Shown piece after piece: positions 32,478-42,365 of a DNA stretch of 64,000 nt. The notes beneath the pieces are model-generated. The model did no database searches. It saw only the letters and a list, made by a program, of their open reading frames with translations, and was not told where the DNA came from. This DNA is from Cobetia amphilecti (GTDB taxonomy: Bacteria; Pseudomonadota; Gammaproteobacteria; Pseudomonadales; Halomonadaceae), in assembly GCF_030010415.1 (NCBI RefSeq), contig NZ_JASCSA010000013.1; one strand, 5' to 3'. A program made the translations under genes and the position numbers. The first letter of the stretch is position 1. Each line of letters starts with the position of its first letter.

Positions 32478-35309
32478 TCAAGCGAAGTGACGCGTCTCGC
32501 CTTCGCCATCCGGCAGGTTGGTCACGCAGCGACTGCACAGCGTCGGATGTTCCGGCAGGGTGCCGACTTCCGGACGGTGGTGCCAGCAACGCTCGCACTT
32601 GGCATTCTCGCTGACCTTGACCGCCACCTTGAGGCCGGACACTTCGGTCTCTTCCGCCTCACCGGCCGCCTCGAGAGGCGCCAGGGTCACGCCGCTGGTC
32701 AGCATCACGAAGCGCAGCTCGTCGCCGAGACTTGCCAGCAGCGTGTTGAGCTCGTCATTGACGTAGAGGGTGACTTCCGCCGCCAGGCCATTCTTGACCA
32801 GACCGGCGTTGCGCGCGCCTTCCAGCGTCTTGTTGACCGCCTGCTTGACGTGCAGCACCTGCTCCCAGAACTCACGCCCCATGGCCGCATCATCCGCCAG
32901 AGTCGTCAGGCCGGTGTAGGCCGTCTCGAGGAAGATGGTGTCCTTGCGCGGGCCCGGGATGTTGGCGTAGATCTCTTCACCGGTGAAGGAGAGGATCGGC
33001 GCCATCCAGCGTGCCAGTGCCTCGATCACGTGATACAGCGCCGTCTGGCAGCTACGACGCGCACGCGAGTTCGGCTGCGTGGTGTACTGGCGGTCCTTGA
33101 TGACATCCAGATAGAAGCCGCCCAGCTCACGCGAGCAGAAGGTCAGCACCTGCTGATAGATGTCGAGGAAGCGGTATTCCTCGTAGGCCAGCTCGACACG
33201 TGCCTGCAGCTGGGCGGCACGATCGACCACCCACTGGTCCAGCGCCAGCATGTCGTCAAAGGCCAGCGCATCACGCTCGGGCTCGAAGCCGTTCAGGTTG
33301 GACAGCAGGAAGCGCGAGGTGTTGCGGATACGACGATAGGCATCGGCGGTCCGCTTGAGGATCTCGTCCGAGACGGCCATCTCGCCGGAGTAGTCATTGG
33401 AGGACACCCACAGGCGCAGGATGTCGGCGCCCAGCTTGTCCATCACCTGTTGCGGTGCGACCACGTTGCCGACGGACTTGGACATCTTGCGACCCTGCGC
33501 ATCCACGGTGAAACCGTGAGTCAGCAGCGCCTTGTAGGGCGCGTGGCCGTCGATGGCACAGCCGGTCAGCAGTGACGAGTGGAACCAGCCACGGTGCTGG
33601 TCGGAGCCTTCCAGGTACAGGTCGGCACGCGGGCCTTGCTCGTGACCATGCGGGTGCGAGCCACGCAGCACATGCCAGTGGGTCGTCCCGGAGTCGAACC
33701 ACACGTCCAGCGTGTCGGTGACCTTCTCGTAGTTCTCGGCCTCATCGCCCAGCAGCTCCTGGCTGTCGAGTGACCACCAGGCATCGATGCCGTGCTCGGC
33801 GACGCGATCGGCGACCGCTTCCATCAGCGCCACGCTGTCGGGGTGCAGTTCCCCCGTCGCGCGATGCAGGAACAGCGGAATCGGCACGCCCCAGTTGCGC
33901 TGACGCGAGATGCACCAGTCCGGACGGTTGGCGATCATGCTCTTCAAGCGCGCCTGACCCCAGGCCGGGATGAAGGCGGTGTCCTCGATGGCGGACAGCG
34001 CCTTGTCACGCAGGGTCACGCCGTCGGTACCGGCAATGTCCATGCCGACGAACCACTGGGCCGTCGCGCGATAGATGACCGGGGTCTTGTGGCGCCAGCA
34101 GTGCATGTAGCTGTGGCTGATCTTCTCGTGCGCCATCAGCGCGCCGAGCTCTTCCAGACGCGCGACGATGTTCGGGTTGGCCTTCCAGATGAACTGGCCA
34201 CCGAATTCCGGCAGGTCCGGCACGTAGACGCCGTTGCCCTGCACCGGGCTTTCGATCTCGTCGAAGCTCATGCCGTAACGACGGCAGGTATGGAAGTCAT
34301 CCTCGCCGTAGGCCGGCGCGGAGTGGACGATACCGGTACCGGCGCCAGTCTCGACGTAGTCAGCCAGATAGACCGGCGACAGACGATCGTAGATCGGGTG
34401 ACGGAAGTTGATCAGCTCCAGCGCCGCGCCGTTGACGGTCGCCAGCGTCTCGCCGCTCAGGCCGAAGCGCGCCAGGCTGTCCTCGACCAGTTCCTCGGCC
34501 AGCACCAACAGGCGCTCGCCGGTGTCGACCAGCGAGTAGACGAAGTCCGGGTGAACGTTGAGTGCCTGGTTGGCCGGGATGGTCCACGGGGTGGTGGTCC
34601 AGATCACGATCGCCGCCGGCTTGCTCAGTGACTCGAGGCCGAAGGCCTTGGCCAGCGCCGCGCTATCGTCTGCCGCGAAGGCGACGTCGATGGCGTCAGA
34701 GGTCTTGTCGGCGTACTCGACTTCCGCTTCCGCCAGTGCAGAGCCGCAGTCGAAGCACCAGTTGACCGGCTTCAGGCCCTTGAAGACATAACCGCCCTTG
34801 ACCATCTCGGCCAGCGCACGGATCTCACCCGCTTCATTGGCGAAGTCCATGGAGCGATACGGGTTGCCCCAGTCACCGACGATGCCGAGACGGATGAACT
34901 CGTGCTTCTGGCCTTCCACCTGCACGCCGGCGTATTCACGGCAGAGATGACGCGCCTTCTCGGACTCGAGGTGCTTGCCATGGGTCGTCTCGACCTTGTG
35001 CTCGATGGGCAGACCATGACAGTCCCAACCCGGCACGTAAGGCGCGTCGAAGCCCGCCATCGTCTTGGACTTGACGATGATGTCCTTGAGAATCTTGTTG
35101 ACGGCATGACCGATGTGAATATTGCCGTTGGCATAGGGAGGGCCGTCATGGAGCACGAAGCTCGGACGGCCCTTGCCTGCTTCACGCAGACGCGCGTAGA
35201 GGTCAATCTCGTTCCAGCGTGCCAGTTGGTCCGGCTCACGCTTGGGGAGATTGCCGCGCATCGGGAAGTCGGTATCGGGCAGATTCAAAGTGTGCTTGTA
35301 GTCGCTCAT
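32478..35309 (-). CDS. ileS: Isoleucyl-tRNA synthetase
   Basis: Charges tRNA-Ile. Class I catalytic motifs are HIGH at residues 65-68 (GNIHIGHAV) and KMSKS at about 607 (GRKMSKSVGN), with the long CP1 editing domain between them. A C-terminal zinc finger (CERCWHH ... CSRC) is near residues 905-930. At 943 residues it matches the bacterial type 1 enzyme. It starts 11 bp after the ribF stop. Confidence 0.97.
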   Translation of the reverse strand: MSDYKHTLNLPDTDFPMRGNLPKREPDQLARWNEIDLYARLREAGKGRPSFVLHDGPPYANGNIHIGHAVNKILKDIIVKSKTMAGFDAPYVPGWDCHGLPIEHKVETTHGKHLESEKARHLCREYAGVQVEGQKHEFIRLGIVGDWGNPYRSMDFANEAGEIRALAEMVKGGYVFKGLKPVNWCFDCGSALAEAEVEYADKTSDAIDVAFAADDSAALAKAFGLESLSKPAAIVIWTTTPWTIPANQALNVHPDFVYSLVDTGERLLVLAEELVEDSLARFGLSGETLATVNGAALELINFRHPIYDRLSPVYLADYVETGAGTGIVHSAPAYGEDDFHTCRRYGMSFDEIESPVQGNGVYVPDLPEFGGQFIWKANPNIVARLEELGALMAHEKISHSYMHCWRHKTPVIYRATAQWFVGMDIAGTDGVTLRDKALSAIEDTAFIPAWGQARLKSMIANRPDWCISRQRNWGVPIPLFLHRATGELHPDSVALMEAVADRVAEHGIDAWWSLDSQELLGDEAENYEKVTDTLDVWFDSGTTHWHVLRGSHPHGHEQGPRADLYLEGSDQHRGWFHSSLLTGCAIDGHAPYKALLTHGFTVDAQGRKMSKSVGNVVAPQQVMDKLGADILRLWVSSNDYSGEMAVSDEILKRTADAYRRIRNTSRFLLSNLNGFEPERDALAFDDMLALDQWVVDRAAQLQARVELAYEEYRFLDIYQQVLTFCSRELGGFYLDVIKDRQYTTQPNSRARRSCQTALYHVIEALARWMAPILSFTGEEIYANIPGPRKDTIFLETAYTGLTTLADDAAMGREFWEQVLHVKQAVNKTLEGARNAGLVKNGLAAEVTLYVNDELNTLLASLGDELRFVMLTSGVTLAPLEAAGEAEETEVSGLKVAVKVSENAKCERCWHHRPEVGTLPEHPTLCSRCVTNLPDGEGETRHFA

Positions 35310-35320
35310 AGCCTTTCGGG

Positions 35321-36454
35321 TCAGCCGTCGTGGGGGCGGGAAGCCTGGGCTTCCCGAGCTGTGGAATCAGACACCTCAGCAGTGCCGTGTAAGGGTGCCG
35401 TCGGCGCATCCGTCATCAGTGCGCTCAGCGGACGGCTGGCCAGCGGCAGGTCAGCCATCGAGGTCATGCAATCGAGCAACGCCTGCTCATCACTGGCAGG
35501 CGTCTCGCCCGCGGCCAGCGCGAAGAAGCGCTTCGCCAGGGCGATGTCGGCGTAGATGGCGGCCTTGAGGGCTTCCAGGCCATCGAAGCGCTGTTCACCG
35601 CGCAGGAAGGCGCAGAAGCTGACGCGCATCGGCTGGCCGTAGAGGTCTTCCGCGAAGTCCAGCAGATGGACCTCAAGCACCGGCCGCGGCGTGCCGACCG
35701 TCGGGCGCCAGCCGATGTTGGCCACCGCCGGACAGTCGCGGCCGTCGGCAAGATGCGCCATCACCGCGTAGACGCCGGAGACCGCCAGCGGCGCATTCGG
35801 CAGCGGCAGGTTGGCGGTCGGCACGCCCAGCGTGCGACCCAGCTGGCGGTCAGCGACCACGCGTCCCTGCCAGTGGTGGGCACGCCCCAGCAGCCGGGCG
35901 GCCAGCGCCATGTCGCCTGCGGCCAGCACCTCACGCACGCGGGTGCTGGAAACACGCTCACCGGCGATCTCGAAGGTGCGGGTATGCTCCACCGCGAAGC
36001 CTTCGGCGGCGCCGATGCGTTCCAGCAGCGCGAAGTCTCCGGCGCGATCGCAGCCGAAGCGGAAGTCGTCACCGACCACCAGATGACGCACGCCGAGCCC
36101 ATCGATCAGCACCTGCTCGATGAACTCGCGTGCCGACAGCGAGCGCAGCGTCTCATTGAAGGGCAGACACAGTACGCGCTCGGCGCCATGGCTGCCCAGC
36201 AGACGCACCTTGTCCGCCAGACGCGTCAGCCGCGGCGGCGCCTTGTCACCCGCGAAGAACTCACGCGGCTGCGGCTCGAACACCACCACCGTGGCGGGCA
36301 GGCCATAGGCCGCCGCGCGCTCGCGAAGTTGCTCCAGAATCGCCTGGTGGCCGAGATGCACGCCATCGAAATTGCCGATGGTGGCCACGCAGCCGCGACT
36401 GCCATCCTGCTTGCGCAGGCGGGCGAGATTGTGGAGTCCTCTGATCAAGTCCAT
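35321..36454 (-). CDS. ribF: Bifunctional riboflavin kinase/FAD synthetase
   Basis: Makes FMN from riboflavin and then FAD. The N-terminal nucleotidyltransferase domain has GNFDGVHLGH and the ISSTRVRE-like GERVSSTRVREVL motif; the C-terminal kinase domain has GVPTANLPLP and GVYAV. The last 40 residues are a polar tail beyond the usual end (377 residues in all). ATG 36454 is used; in-frame codons before it start only at TTG. A good sigma70-type promoter lies 33-61 bp upstream. Confidence 0.95.
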   Translation of the reverse strand: MDLIRGLHNLARLRKQDGSRGCVATIGNFDGVHLGHQAILEQLRERAAAYGLPATVVVFEPQPREFFAGDKAPPRLTRLADKVRLLGSHGAERVLCLPFNETLRSLSAREFIEQVLIDGLGVRHLVVGDDFRFGCDRAGDFALLERIGAAEGFAVEHTRTFEIAGERVSSTRVREVLAAGDMALAARLLGRAHHWQGRVVADRQLGRTLGVPTANLPLPNAPLAVSGVYAVMAHLADGRDCPAVANIGWRPTVGTPRPVLEVHLLDFAEDLYGQPMRVSFCAFLRGEQRFDGLEALKAAIYADIALAKRFFALAAGETPASDEQALLDCMTSMADLPLASRPLSALMTDAPTAPLHGTAEVSDSTAREAQASRPHDG

Positions 36455-36486
36455 GCGTGCATCACACAAGCCGCCGAAAGTGGTCG

Positions 36487-36515
36487 ATTATAGCGAAGGG
36501 GCACGGCGCTGACAG
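36487..36515 (-). promoter_or_regulatory. sigma70 promoter of the ribF operon
   Basis: On the minus strand TATAAT (36492-36487) is preceded by CTGTCA (36515-36510) at 17 bp. The expected start near 36480 leaves a leader of about 26 nt before ribF. Confidence 0.75.
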
Positions 36516-36588
36516 CCACCGTTGCCCCGCCAGGGAGAAAACAGCTGGAACCGGGGGCACCAACCTGCATGGTACCCGGGCAGCAGAC

Positions 36589-38262
36589 TCAGCTCTGCAT
36601 GCGGAAATGGCGCGGGCGGACACCGCACAGCCCCAACCACACCGCATAGGCCAGTACACCGCCGACGACCAGCGCTCCCATCATCGCACAGCGCTCCCAC
36701 AGGCCCCAACCAAGCCAGGTGGTCCAGTCCGGTGACAGCCACATCAGGCCGCCGCCCATCAGGGCACAACCGCCGATCAGCGTCAGCGAATAGCGTCCCC
36801 AGCCGGGCTGGAAGCGCAGCACGCCGTCACGATACAGGCCGCGTGCCAGCAGGCCCGCATTGAGGAAGGCCGACAGCGCCGTGGCCAACGCAAGCCCCGC
36901 GTGCGCCAGTGGCACGATCAGCGCCAGGTTGAAGGCCATGTTGGCGACCATCGCGATGATACCGATCTTGACCGGCGTTTTCGTGTCCTGACGTGCATAG
37001 AAGCCCGGCGCCAGCACCTTGATCAGCATGAAGGCCAGCAGCCCGAAGCTGTAGGCACGCAGGCTCTGGGCCGACATCACCACATCGTTGTCGGTCATCG
37101 CGCCGTAGTGGAACAGCGTGATCAGCAGCGGTTCGGCCAGCACGCCGAGCGCCAGCGCCGCCGGCACACCGATCAACAGCACCGAGCGCAGCGCCCAGTC
37201 GAGCATCTTCTGGAAGTGCTCCAGTGATTGCTCGGCGTGGCGCTTGGAGAGCGCCGGCAGAATCACCGTCCCGATGGCGATGCCGATGATGCCCAGCGGC
37301 AGCTCGACCAGACGGTCGGAGTAATAGAGCCACGACACGCTGCCGGTGACCAGAAACGAGGCCAGCACGGTATCCAGCAGCAGATTGATCTGCGAGACCG
37401 AGACACCGAACAGCGCCGGGGTCATCAACTTGAGGATGCGGCGCACGCCTTCATGGGCGAAATTCGGCCATGGCTTGGGCATCAGGCCAAGCCGCAGCAG
37501 GAACGGCACCTGGAACAGCAACTGCACGCCGCCCGCGATCAGCACGCCCCAGGCCAGCGCCATGGCGGGTGTCTCGAAGCGCGGGGCCAGCATCAGCGCC
37601 GCGCCGATCAGGCTCAGGTTGAGCAGCACCGGCGTGATGGCCGGTACCGCAAAGCGATTCCAGGTATTGAGCACGCTGCCTGCGAAGGCGGTCAGCGAGA
37701 TCAGCAGCAGATACGGGAAGGTCAGGCGCAGCATGTCGCCGGTCAGCGCCAGCTTGCCGGCATCGTCACCAAACCCGGGCGCGAAGACCCACACCAGCCA
37801 GGGCGCACACAGCATCGCAAGCGCGGTGATCAACGCGAGTATGACGCCAAGACTGCCACTGACGGCGTCCAGCAACTCGCGGACCTCTTCCCGTGTCCGG
37901 CGAGTCGCATACTCCGACAGCACCGGAATGAAGGCCTGGTTGAAGGCACCCTCGGCAAACAGGCGGCGCATGAAGTTGGGGATCTTGAAAGCGACGAAGA
38001 AGGCGTCCGCCCCGCTGCCGGCGCCCAGCAGTGATGCGATGGTCACATCGCGCGCCAGGCCCAGCACGCGCGACAGCATCGTCATCACGCTGACGATCAA
38101 CCCGGAACGCAACAGACCACCCCGCACCGGCAGGCTGTCGCCCGAGCGGGTCTCGCCCTGGGCACTCGCCTGTGAAGCGGACTGCGCGGCGGCCTCGGCC
38201 TTGCCGCCTTCTCCCCTGACTTCCTTCTCGCCTGCGGGCGACTCATCCTGCGGCTTGCTCAC
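36589..38262 (-). CDS. murJ: Lipid II flippase MurJ
   Basis: Flips the peptidoglycan precursor lipid II to the periplasm. About 14 membrane segments follow a polar N-terminus, with SVMTMLSRVLGLARDVTIA, GAGSGADAFFVAFKIPNFMRRLFAEGAF (read in part) and FYARQDTKTPVKIG typical of MurJ/MviN. GTG 38262 is taken as start because AGAGGGG lies 7 nt upstream, giving 557 residues. An ATG at 38304 with no clear site is the alternative. Even from the GTG it carries about 45 extra polar residues before the first helix. It is followed by ribF on the same strand. Confidence 0.93.
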   Translation of the reverse strand: MSKPQDESPAGEKEVRGEGGKAEAAAQSASQASAQGETRSGDSLPVRGGLLRSGLIVSVMTMLSRVLGLARDVTIASLLGAGSGADAFFVAFKIPNFMRRLFAEGAFNQAFIPVLSEYATRRTREEVRELLDAVSGSLGVILALITALAMLCAPWLVWVFAPGFGDDAGKLALTGDMLRLTFPYLLLISLTAFAGSVLNTWNRFAVPAITPVLLNLSLIGAALMLAPRFETPAMALAWGVLIAGGVQLLFQVPFLLRLGLMPKPWPNFAHEGVRRILKLMTPALFGVSVSQINLLLDTVLASFLVTGSVSWLYYSDRLVELPLGIIGIAIGTVILPALSKRHAEQSLEHFQKMLDWALRSVLLIGVPAALALGVLAEPLLITLFHYGAMTDNDVVMSAQSLRAYSFGLLAFMLIKVLAPGFYARQDTKTPVKIGIIAMVANMAFNLALIVPLAHAGLALATALSAFLNAGLLARGLYRDGVLRFQPGWGRYSLTLIGGCALMGGGLMWLSPDWTTWLGWGLWERCAMMGALVVGGVLAYAVWLGLCGVRPRHFRMQS

Positions 38263-38323
38263 CCTGACACCCCTCTCGCTTCCCTGACCTGACACCGATG
38301 TCATCCACTCGACAGACAGACAC

Positions 38324-38350
38324 AAAAAAACCGGCCGAAGCCGGTTTTTT
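38324..38350. terminator. Terminator after rpsT
   Basis: A short GC stem (CCGGC 38331-38335 with GCCGG 38340-38344, CGAA loop) is flanked by a run of seven A and a run of six T, so it can work in both directions. For rpsT it ends transcription just before murJ. Confidence 0.92.
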
Positions 38351-38364
38351 CACACTCACACGTC

Positions 38365-38631
38365 TTAGACAGCCAGTGCCTTGACGCGAGTGTTCAGACG
38401 GCTCTTCAGACGAGCGGCCTTCTTCTTGGACAGAATGTCCTTGTCGGCGTAACGGTCGAGGACCTTCTGCGCGACATTGAAAGCGGCCATGGAAGCAGCG
38501 TGATCGCCAGTCTTGACGGTCTTCAGCACGTTCTTGATGCTGGTACGCACGGCGGAACGCTGTGCGGAGTTGTGCTGACGACGAACTTCAGCCTGACGAG
38601 CGCGCTTACGTGCTTGCTTGGAATTTGCCAC
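38365..38631 (-). CDS. rpsT: 30S ribosomal protein S20
   Basis: Small basic protein (88 residues) binding the 5' and 3' minor domains of 16S rRNA; begins MANSKQARKRARQAEVRRQHNSA. The start codon is GTG (38631-38629) with AAGGAG 7 nt upstream; in E. coli rpsT also uses a weak (UUG) start linked to its autoregulation. It is followed by its own terminator. The 289 bp between rpsT and proB hold its promoter, which I could not define. Confidence 0.97.
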   Translation of the reverse strand: MANSKQARKRARQAEVRRQHNSAQRSAVRTSIKNVLKTVKTGDHAASMAAFNVAQKVLDRYADKDILSKKKAARLKSRLNTRVKALAV

Positions 38632-38920
38632 TTTGATGCTCCTTATGAGTCCACCCGTAGGCGCGTACTCATGAACTTGAATTTGGAAGACGTTGTCGCA
38701 CCGCGACAGCGAGTCCGATCATCTCTCGCCTTTCGACACTGATGTGAAGACTTTCGAGAAATCAGCGACTTGACGTGGAAGCCCCGTCAAACCTTCGCCA
38801 TCGGGGCGGACCAGCACCCGACAGGACGGCAGAGTCTAGCATGACCCGAGCGCATATCGCCAGTCTGAGCTTGCCTGCGCCGGCCCCAGGCACAGAGCCA
38901 GGAAGCAGGCCTCATGGGTG

Positions 38921-40102
38921 CTACAGCACGATGAGGTTGTCGCGGTGGATCAGTTCCGGCGCCTCGATATAGCCCAGCGTGGCCTCGATCTGATGGCTGG
39001 GCAGGCCGAGAATCCGCCCGGCATCTTCGGCGCTGTAATTCACCAGTCCCTTGGCGATGCGCTGACCGGATTCATCGACGCACTGCACCAGGTCACCGCG
39101 CTTGAAGGCGCCCTCGATCTTCCTGACGCCCACCGGCAACAGGCTGGAGCCACGCGTGGTCAACACATTGACGGCGCCGGCATCCAGCGTCAGGGTGCCG
39201 CGCACCTGCAGCTGCCCCGCGATCCAGCGCTTGCGCGCCGCGATCGGCGCATGCTCCGGCAAGAGGAGCGTGCCGAAGCGCTCACCGGAAGCCAGCCGGG
39301 TGATCACCTCGGGCTGACGACCAGAGGCGATCACGGTCAATGCGCCACTGCGCGCCGCCAGACGCGCCGCGCGCACCTTGGTCGCCATGCCACCACGGCC
39401 GAGCACGCCGCCACCGCCGGCCACCTTGACCAGTATCGGGTCATCGGCCTGGGCTTCCTCGATCAGGCTGGCCGCCGGATCATGACGCGGGTCGGCATCA
39501 TAGAGGCCTTCCTGATCGGTGAGCAGCAACAACGCATCGGCCTCGAGCAGGTTGGCGACCAGCGCACCGAGGGTGTCGTTGTCGCCGAAGCGGATCTCGT
39601 CGGTGACCACGGTGTCATTCTCGTTGATCACCGGCACCACCCGCAGGTCGACCAGGGTGCGCAGCGCCGAGCGTGCATTCAGGTAGCGCTTGCGGTTGGA
39701 GAGGTCATCGTGGGTCAGCAGAATCTGCGCCGTGGTCAGGCCATGACGATGGAAATGCTCTTCATAGCACTGGGTCAGGCCGTTCTGACCGACCGCCGCT
39801 GCCGCCTGCAGCTCATGCACGCCGCTGGGGCGAGCCGACCAGCCCAGCCGCGACATGCCGACCGCGATCGCCCCGGAGGACACCACGATCACCTCGACAC
39901 CCCGCGCGTGCAGTGCCGCGATCTGATCGACCCAACGGCCGATGCCGGCATCATCCAGCCCGCGGCCGTCATCGGTCAGCAGCGCACTGCCGATCTTGAC
40001 CACCACGCGTCGTGCATTGGCCAAGGCCTCGCGCCCCGATTGACTGCCCAGTTCCGCCACTTCCGCCACCTTCTGCTCCGACACCGCGCTCTCTCCTGTC
40101 AT
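38921..40102 (-). CDS. proB: Glutamate 5-kinase
   Basis: First step of proline synthesis, feedback-inhibited by proline. The amino-acid-kinase domain (VVVKIGSALLTDDGRG near residues 33-48, then VSSGAIAVG and ENDTV) is followed by a C-terminal PUA domain ending in ELIHRDNLIVL. ATG 40102 has GAGGG 5 nt upstream and gives 393 residues, some 25 longer at the N-terminus than E. coli ProB. It lies after cgtA, a common order, but a terminator separates them. Confidence 0.95.
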   Translation of the reverse strand: MTGESAVSEQKVAEVAELGSQSGREALANARRVVVKIGSALLTDDGRGLDDAGIGRWVDQIAALHARGVEVIVVSSGAIAVGMSRLGWSARPSGVHELQAAAAVGQNGLTQCYEEHFHRHGLTTAQILLTHDDLSNRKRYLNARSALRTLVDLRVVPVINENDTVVTDEIRFGDNDTLGALVANLLEADALLLLTDQEGLYDADPRHDPAASLIEEAQADDPILVKVAGGGGVLGRGGMATKVRAARLAARSGALTVIASGRQPEVITRLASGERFGTLLLPEHAPIAARKRWIAGQLQVRGTLTLDAGAVNVLTTRGSSLLPVGVRKIEGAFKRGDLVQCVDESGQRIAKGLVNYSAEDAGRILGLPSHQIEATLGYIEAPELIHRDNLIVL

Positions 40103-40197
40103 GTAATCCCTCGCCCGGCAGGCTCTGCCTCCCTGCTTGCCATTGTCTGCTCCCGCCAGCCCGCTGTCATCACTCCTCGCCGGCCCCGACAACGAAA

Positions 40198-40236
40198 ACG
40201 CCCCGCCGCGAGACCATGAGGTTCGGGGCGGGGCGT
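40198..40236 (-). terminator. Terminator after cgtA
   Basis: A perfect 10-bp stem (40198-40207 with 40227-40236) is followed by TTTTCG on the minus strand. Confidence 0.8.
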
Positions 40237-40305
40237 GAATCGCGAAGCGGGTCGCTCGTCACTCAGTGGCTGCCGCGCAGGACAGCCACCGGACGAACTG
40301 AGACC

Positions 40306-41502
40306 TCAGGGCGCGTATTCGACTTCGACGTCGTAATCGTCGTCATTGAAGTCGTCATCGTCCTCTTCTTCGTCATCCTTCTTGCGCTTGCGACGTGTCA
40401 GGCGCTCTTCAGCGCGCTCCAGCGACTCGTTCTCCATGCGCGCCAGCAAGGCAGCATGCGCCTCGGCAGCTTCCGGATCTTCCGCCAGCTGCAGGCGTTG
40501 CTCGCCCAGCCAACGGTGAGCGGCCTGCACCAGCTCCTGAGTGCCGATACCGCTGGCCGCGGAGACGACGAACAGCTCGCCTTCCCAGCCCAGGCGCTCG
40601 ACGAGGTCCTTGACCATCGCGTCGCGATCGTCCTCGGGCAGCAGGTCGATCTTGTTGATCACCAGCCAGCGCGGCAGCTCCTTCAGTGCCGCGGAGAAGT
40701 TCTTGAGCTCCTTGAGGATCGCCTCGACCGCATAGGCCGGGTCGCTCTCGTCAAAGGGCGCAATATCCACCACGTGCAGCAACAGGCGCGTACGCGTCAG
40801 GTGCTTGAGGAAGCGCAGACCCAGGCCAGCGCCATCAGCAGCGCCTTCGATCAGACCGGGGATATCGGCCATCACGAAGTGCTGGTGGCTACCGATCTTC
40901 ACGACACCGAGGTTCGGCACCAGGGTGGTGAACGGGTAGTTGGCGACCTTGGGCTTGGCGGCGGAGACGGCGCGGATCAGCGTCGACTTGCCGGCATTCG
41001 GCATGCCGAGCAGACCGACATCTGCCATCACCTTCATCTCGAAGCGCAGGTTGCGACGCTCGCCCCAGGTCCCCTTGGAGGTCTGGCGCGGCGCGCGGTT
41101 GGTCGAGGACTTGAAGTGGATGTTACCCAGACCACGACGTCCGCCCTGCGCGACCAGCAACAGCTGACCGATTTCCGTCACGTCACCGATGATCTCGAGG
41201 GTTTCCTCGTCGATCACGGTGGTGCCGACCGGCACCTTGACGATCAGATCCTCGCCCGCCTTGCCTGCCATCTGGCGGCCTTGACCGGCATCGCCGCTCT
41301 CCGCCTGATAGTAGCGCTGGAACTTGAAGTCGATCAGGGTATTGAGCGAGTCATCCCCGATCAGGTACACACTGCCGCCGTGCCCGCCATCGCCCCCATC
41401 GGGACCACCGCGCGGCACGTATTTTTCACGGCGAAAACTCAGGCAACCATTGCCGCCACGTCCGGCCTCTACAATGATCGACGCTTCATCAAGGAACTGC
41501 AT
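40306..41502 (-). CDS. cgtA: Obg-family GTPase CgtA/ObgE
   Basis: Essential GTPase acting in 50S assembly and the stringent response. The glycine-rich Obg fold occupies residues 1-158 (GGNGCLSFRREKYVPRGGPD). It is followed by the G domain with G1 GMPNAGKST, the G2/G3 pair TTLVPNLG and DIPGLIEGA, and NKID. The C-terminal tail is extremely acidic (DDEEEDDDDFNDDDYDVEVE), a known feature of gammaproteobacterial Obg. AGGAGAGAG precedes the ATG. It sits downstream of rplU-rpmA. Confidence 0.97.
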   Translation of the reverse strand: MQFLDEASIIVEAGRGGNGCLSFRREKYVPRGGPDGGDGGHGGSVYLIGDDSLNTLIDFKFQRYYQAESGDAGQGRQMAGKAGEDLIVKVPVGTTVIDEETLEIIGDVTEIGQLLLVAQGGRRGLGNIHFKSSTNRAPRQTSKGTWGERRNLRFEMKVMADVGLLGMPNAGKSTLIRAVSAAKPKVANYPFTTLVPNLGVVKIGSHQHFVMADIPGLIEGAADGAGLGLRFLKHLTRTRLLLHVVDIAPFDESDPAYAVEAILKELKNFSAALKELPRWLVINKIDLLPEDDRDAMVKDLVERLGWEGELFVVSAASGIGTQELVQAAHRWLGEQRLQLAEDPEAAEAHAALLARMENESLERAEERLTRRKRKKDDEEEDDDDFNDDDYDVEVEYAP

Positions 41503-41545
41503 GCTGCTCTCTCCTGACGACGACCCGGGCCGTCATGCGACAAAA

Positions 41546-41567
41546 AAGCCCCGCCTGAGCGGGGCTT
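41546..41567 (-). terminator. Terminator after rpmA
   Basis: A perfect 9-bp stem (41546-41554 with 41559-41567), CTGA loop, followed by six T on the minus strand, between rpmA and cgtA. Confidence 0.92.
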
Positions 41568-41627
41568 CCTTGCAGACTGCCATGCGACACCAAGGCATCG
41601 AGCAGTCTGCGTAAGCTGTCAGACGTT

Positions 41628-41885
41628 TCAGGCAGAAACGATGCTGACGAACTTGCGGTTCTTCGGACCCTTGGTCTCGAACTTCACGTGGCCGTCGGCC
41701 AGAGCGAAGAGAGTGTGGTCCTTGCCGATGCCGACGCCAGTACCAGCGTGGAAACGGGTGCCGCGCTGACGCACGATGATGTTGCCGGCGATAGCCGCTT
41801 GGCCACCGAACAGCTTCACACCAAGGCGCTTGGATTCAGAATCGCGACCGTTGCGGGTAGAGCCCGCCGCCTTCTTATGTGCCAT
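41628..41885 (-). CDS. rpmA: 50S ribosomal protein L27
   Basis: 85-residue protein at the peptidyl-transferase centre, beginning MAHKKAAGSTRNGRDSESKR, with KLFGGQAAIAGNIIVRQRGT. There is no N-terminal cleavage extension of the Firmicutes type. AGGAGAATT precedes the ATG. It lies 33 bp after rplU. Confidence 0.98.
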   Translation of the reverse strand: MAHKKAAGSTRNGRDSESKRLGVKLFGGQAAIAGNIIVRQRGTRFHAGTGVGIGKDHTLFALADGHVKFETKGPKNRKFVSIVSA

Positions 41886-41918
41886 TGGATAATTCTCCTA
41901 TGGTGGGTAGCGCTGCAA

Positions 41919-42230
41919 TTAAGCAGAGATACCAGTGATCTTGACTTCGGTGAACCACTGACGGTGGCCCGCACGACGCATGGAGTGCTTCCGGCGACGG
42001 AACTTGATGATGGTGACCTTGTCGCCACGGCCGTGAGACACGACCTCGGCAGAAACCTTGGCACCTTCAACCAGCGGAGCGCCGACCTTGATGTCGTCGC
42101 CTTCAGCGACCATCAGGACTTCGTCAAACTGGATAGCTTCGCCAGTCGCGACTTCAAGCTTCTCGAGCTTCAGGGTCTGGCCTTCCTGAACGCGGTACTG
42201 CTTGCCACCGCTCTTGATAACTGCGTACAT
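41919..42230 (-). CDS. rplU: 50S ribosomal protein L21
   Basis: 103 residues beginning MYAVIKSGGKQYRVQEGQ, with the C-terminal KFRRRKHSMRRAGHRQWFTEVKI that contacts 23S rRNA. GGAGAG precedes ATG 42230; the open frame to 42365 is the leader. It is first in rplU-rpmA and divergent from ispB, as in E. coli. Confidence 0.98.
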   Translation of the reverse strand: MYAVIKSGGKQYRVQEGQTLKLEKLEVATGEAIQFDEVLMVAEGDDIKVGAPLVEGAKVSAEVVSHGRGDKVTIIKFRRRKHSMRRAGHRQWFTEVKITGISA

Positions 42231-42336
42231 GATTCTCTCCATCGGACTCATCAAGGGTGTGCTCTTGGGTGGCCTGCTGCGAGTGGCGCCCCTTCTGGAG
42301 CCATCTGACAGGGAGCGGGATGAGTCACGGCCGCGT

Positions 42337-42365
42337 ATTATAGCGCCACGTGCCGCGACCGACAA
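42337..42365 (-). promoter_or_regulatory. sigma70 promoter of rplU-rpmA
   Basis: TATAAT (42342-42337) with TTGTCG (42365-42360), 17-bp spacing on the minus strand. The expected start near 42330 gives a leader of about 100 nt before rplU. Confidence 0.75.

Noticed and set aside
37228..38034. Plus-strand frame of 268 codons opposite murJ
   Set aside because: Antisense to the MurJ membrane helices; Gln/His/Arg-rich, no start site.
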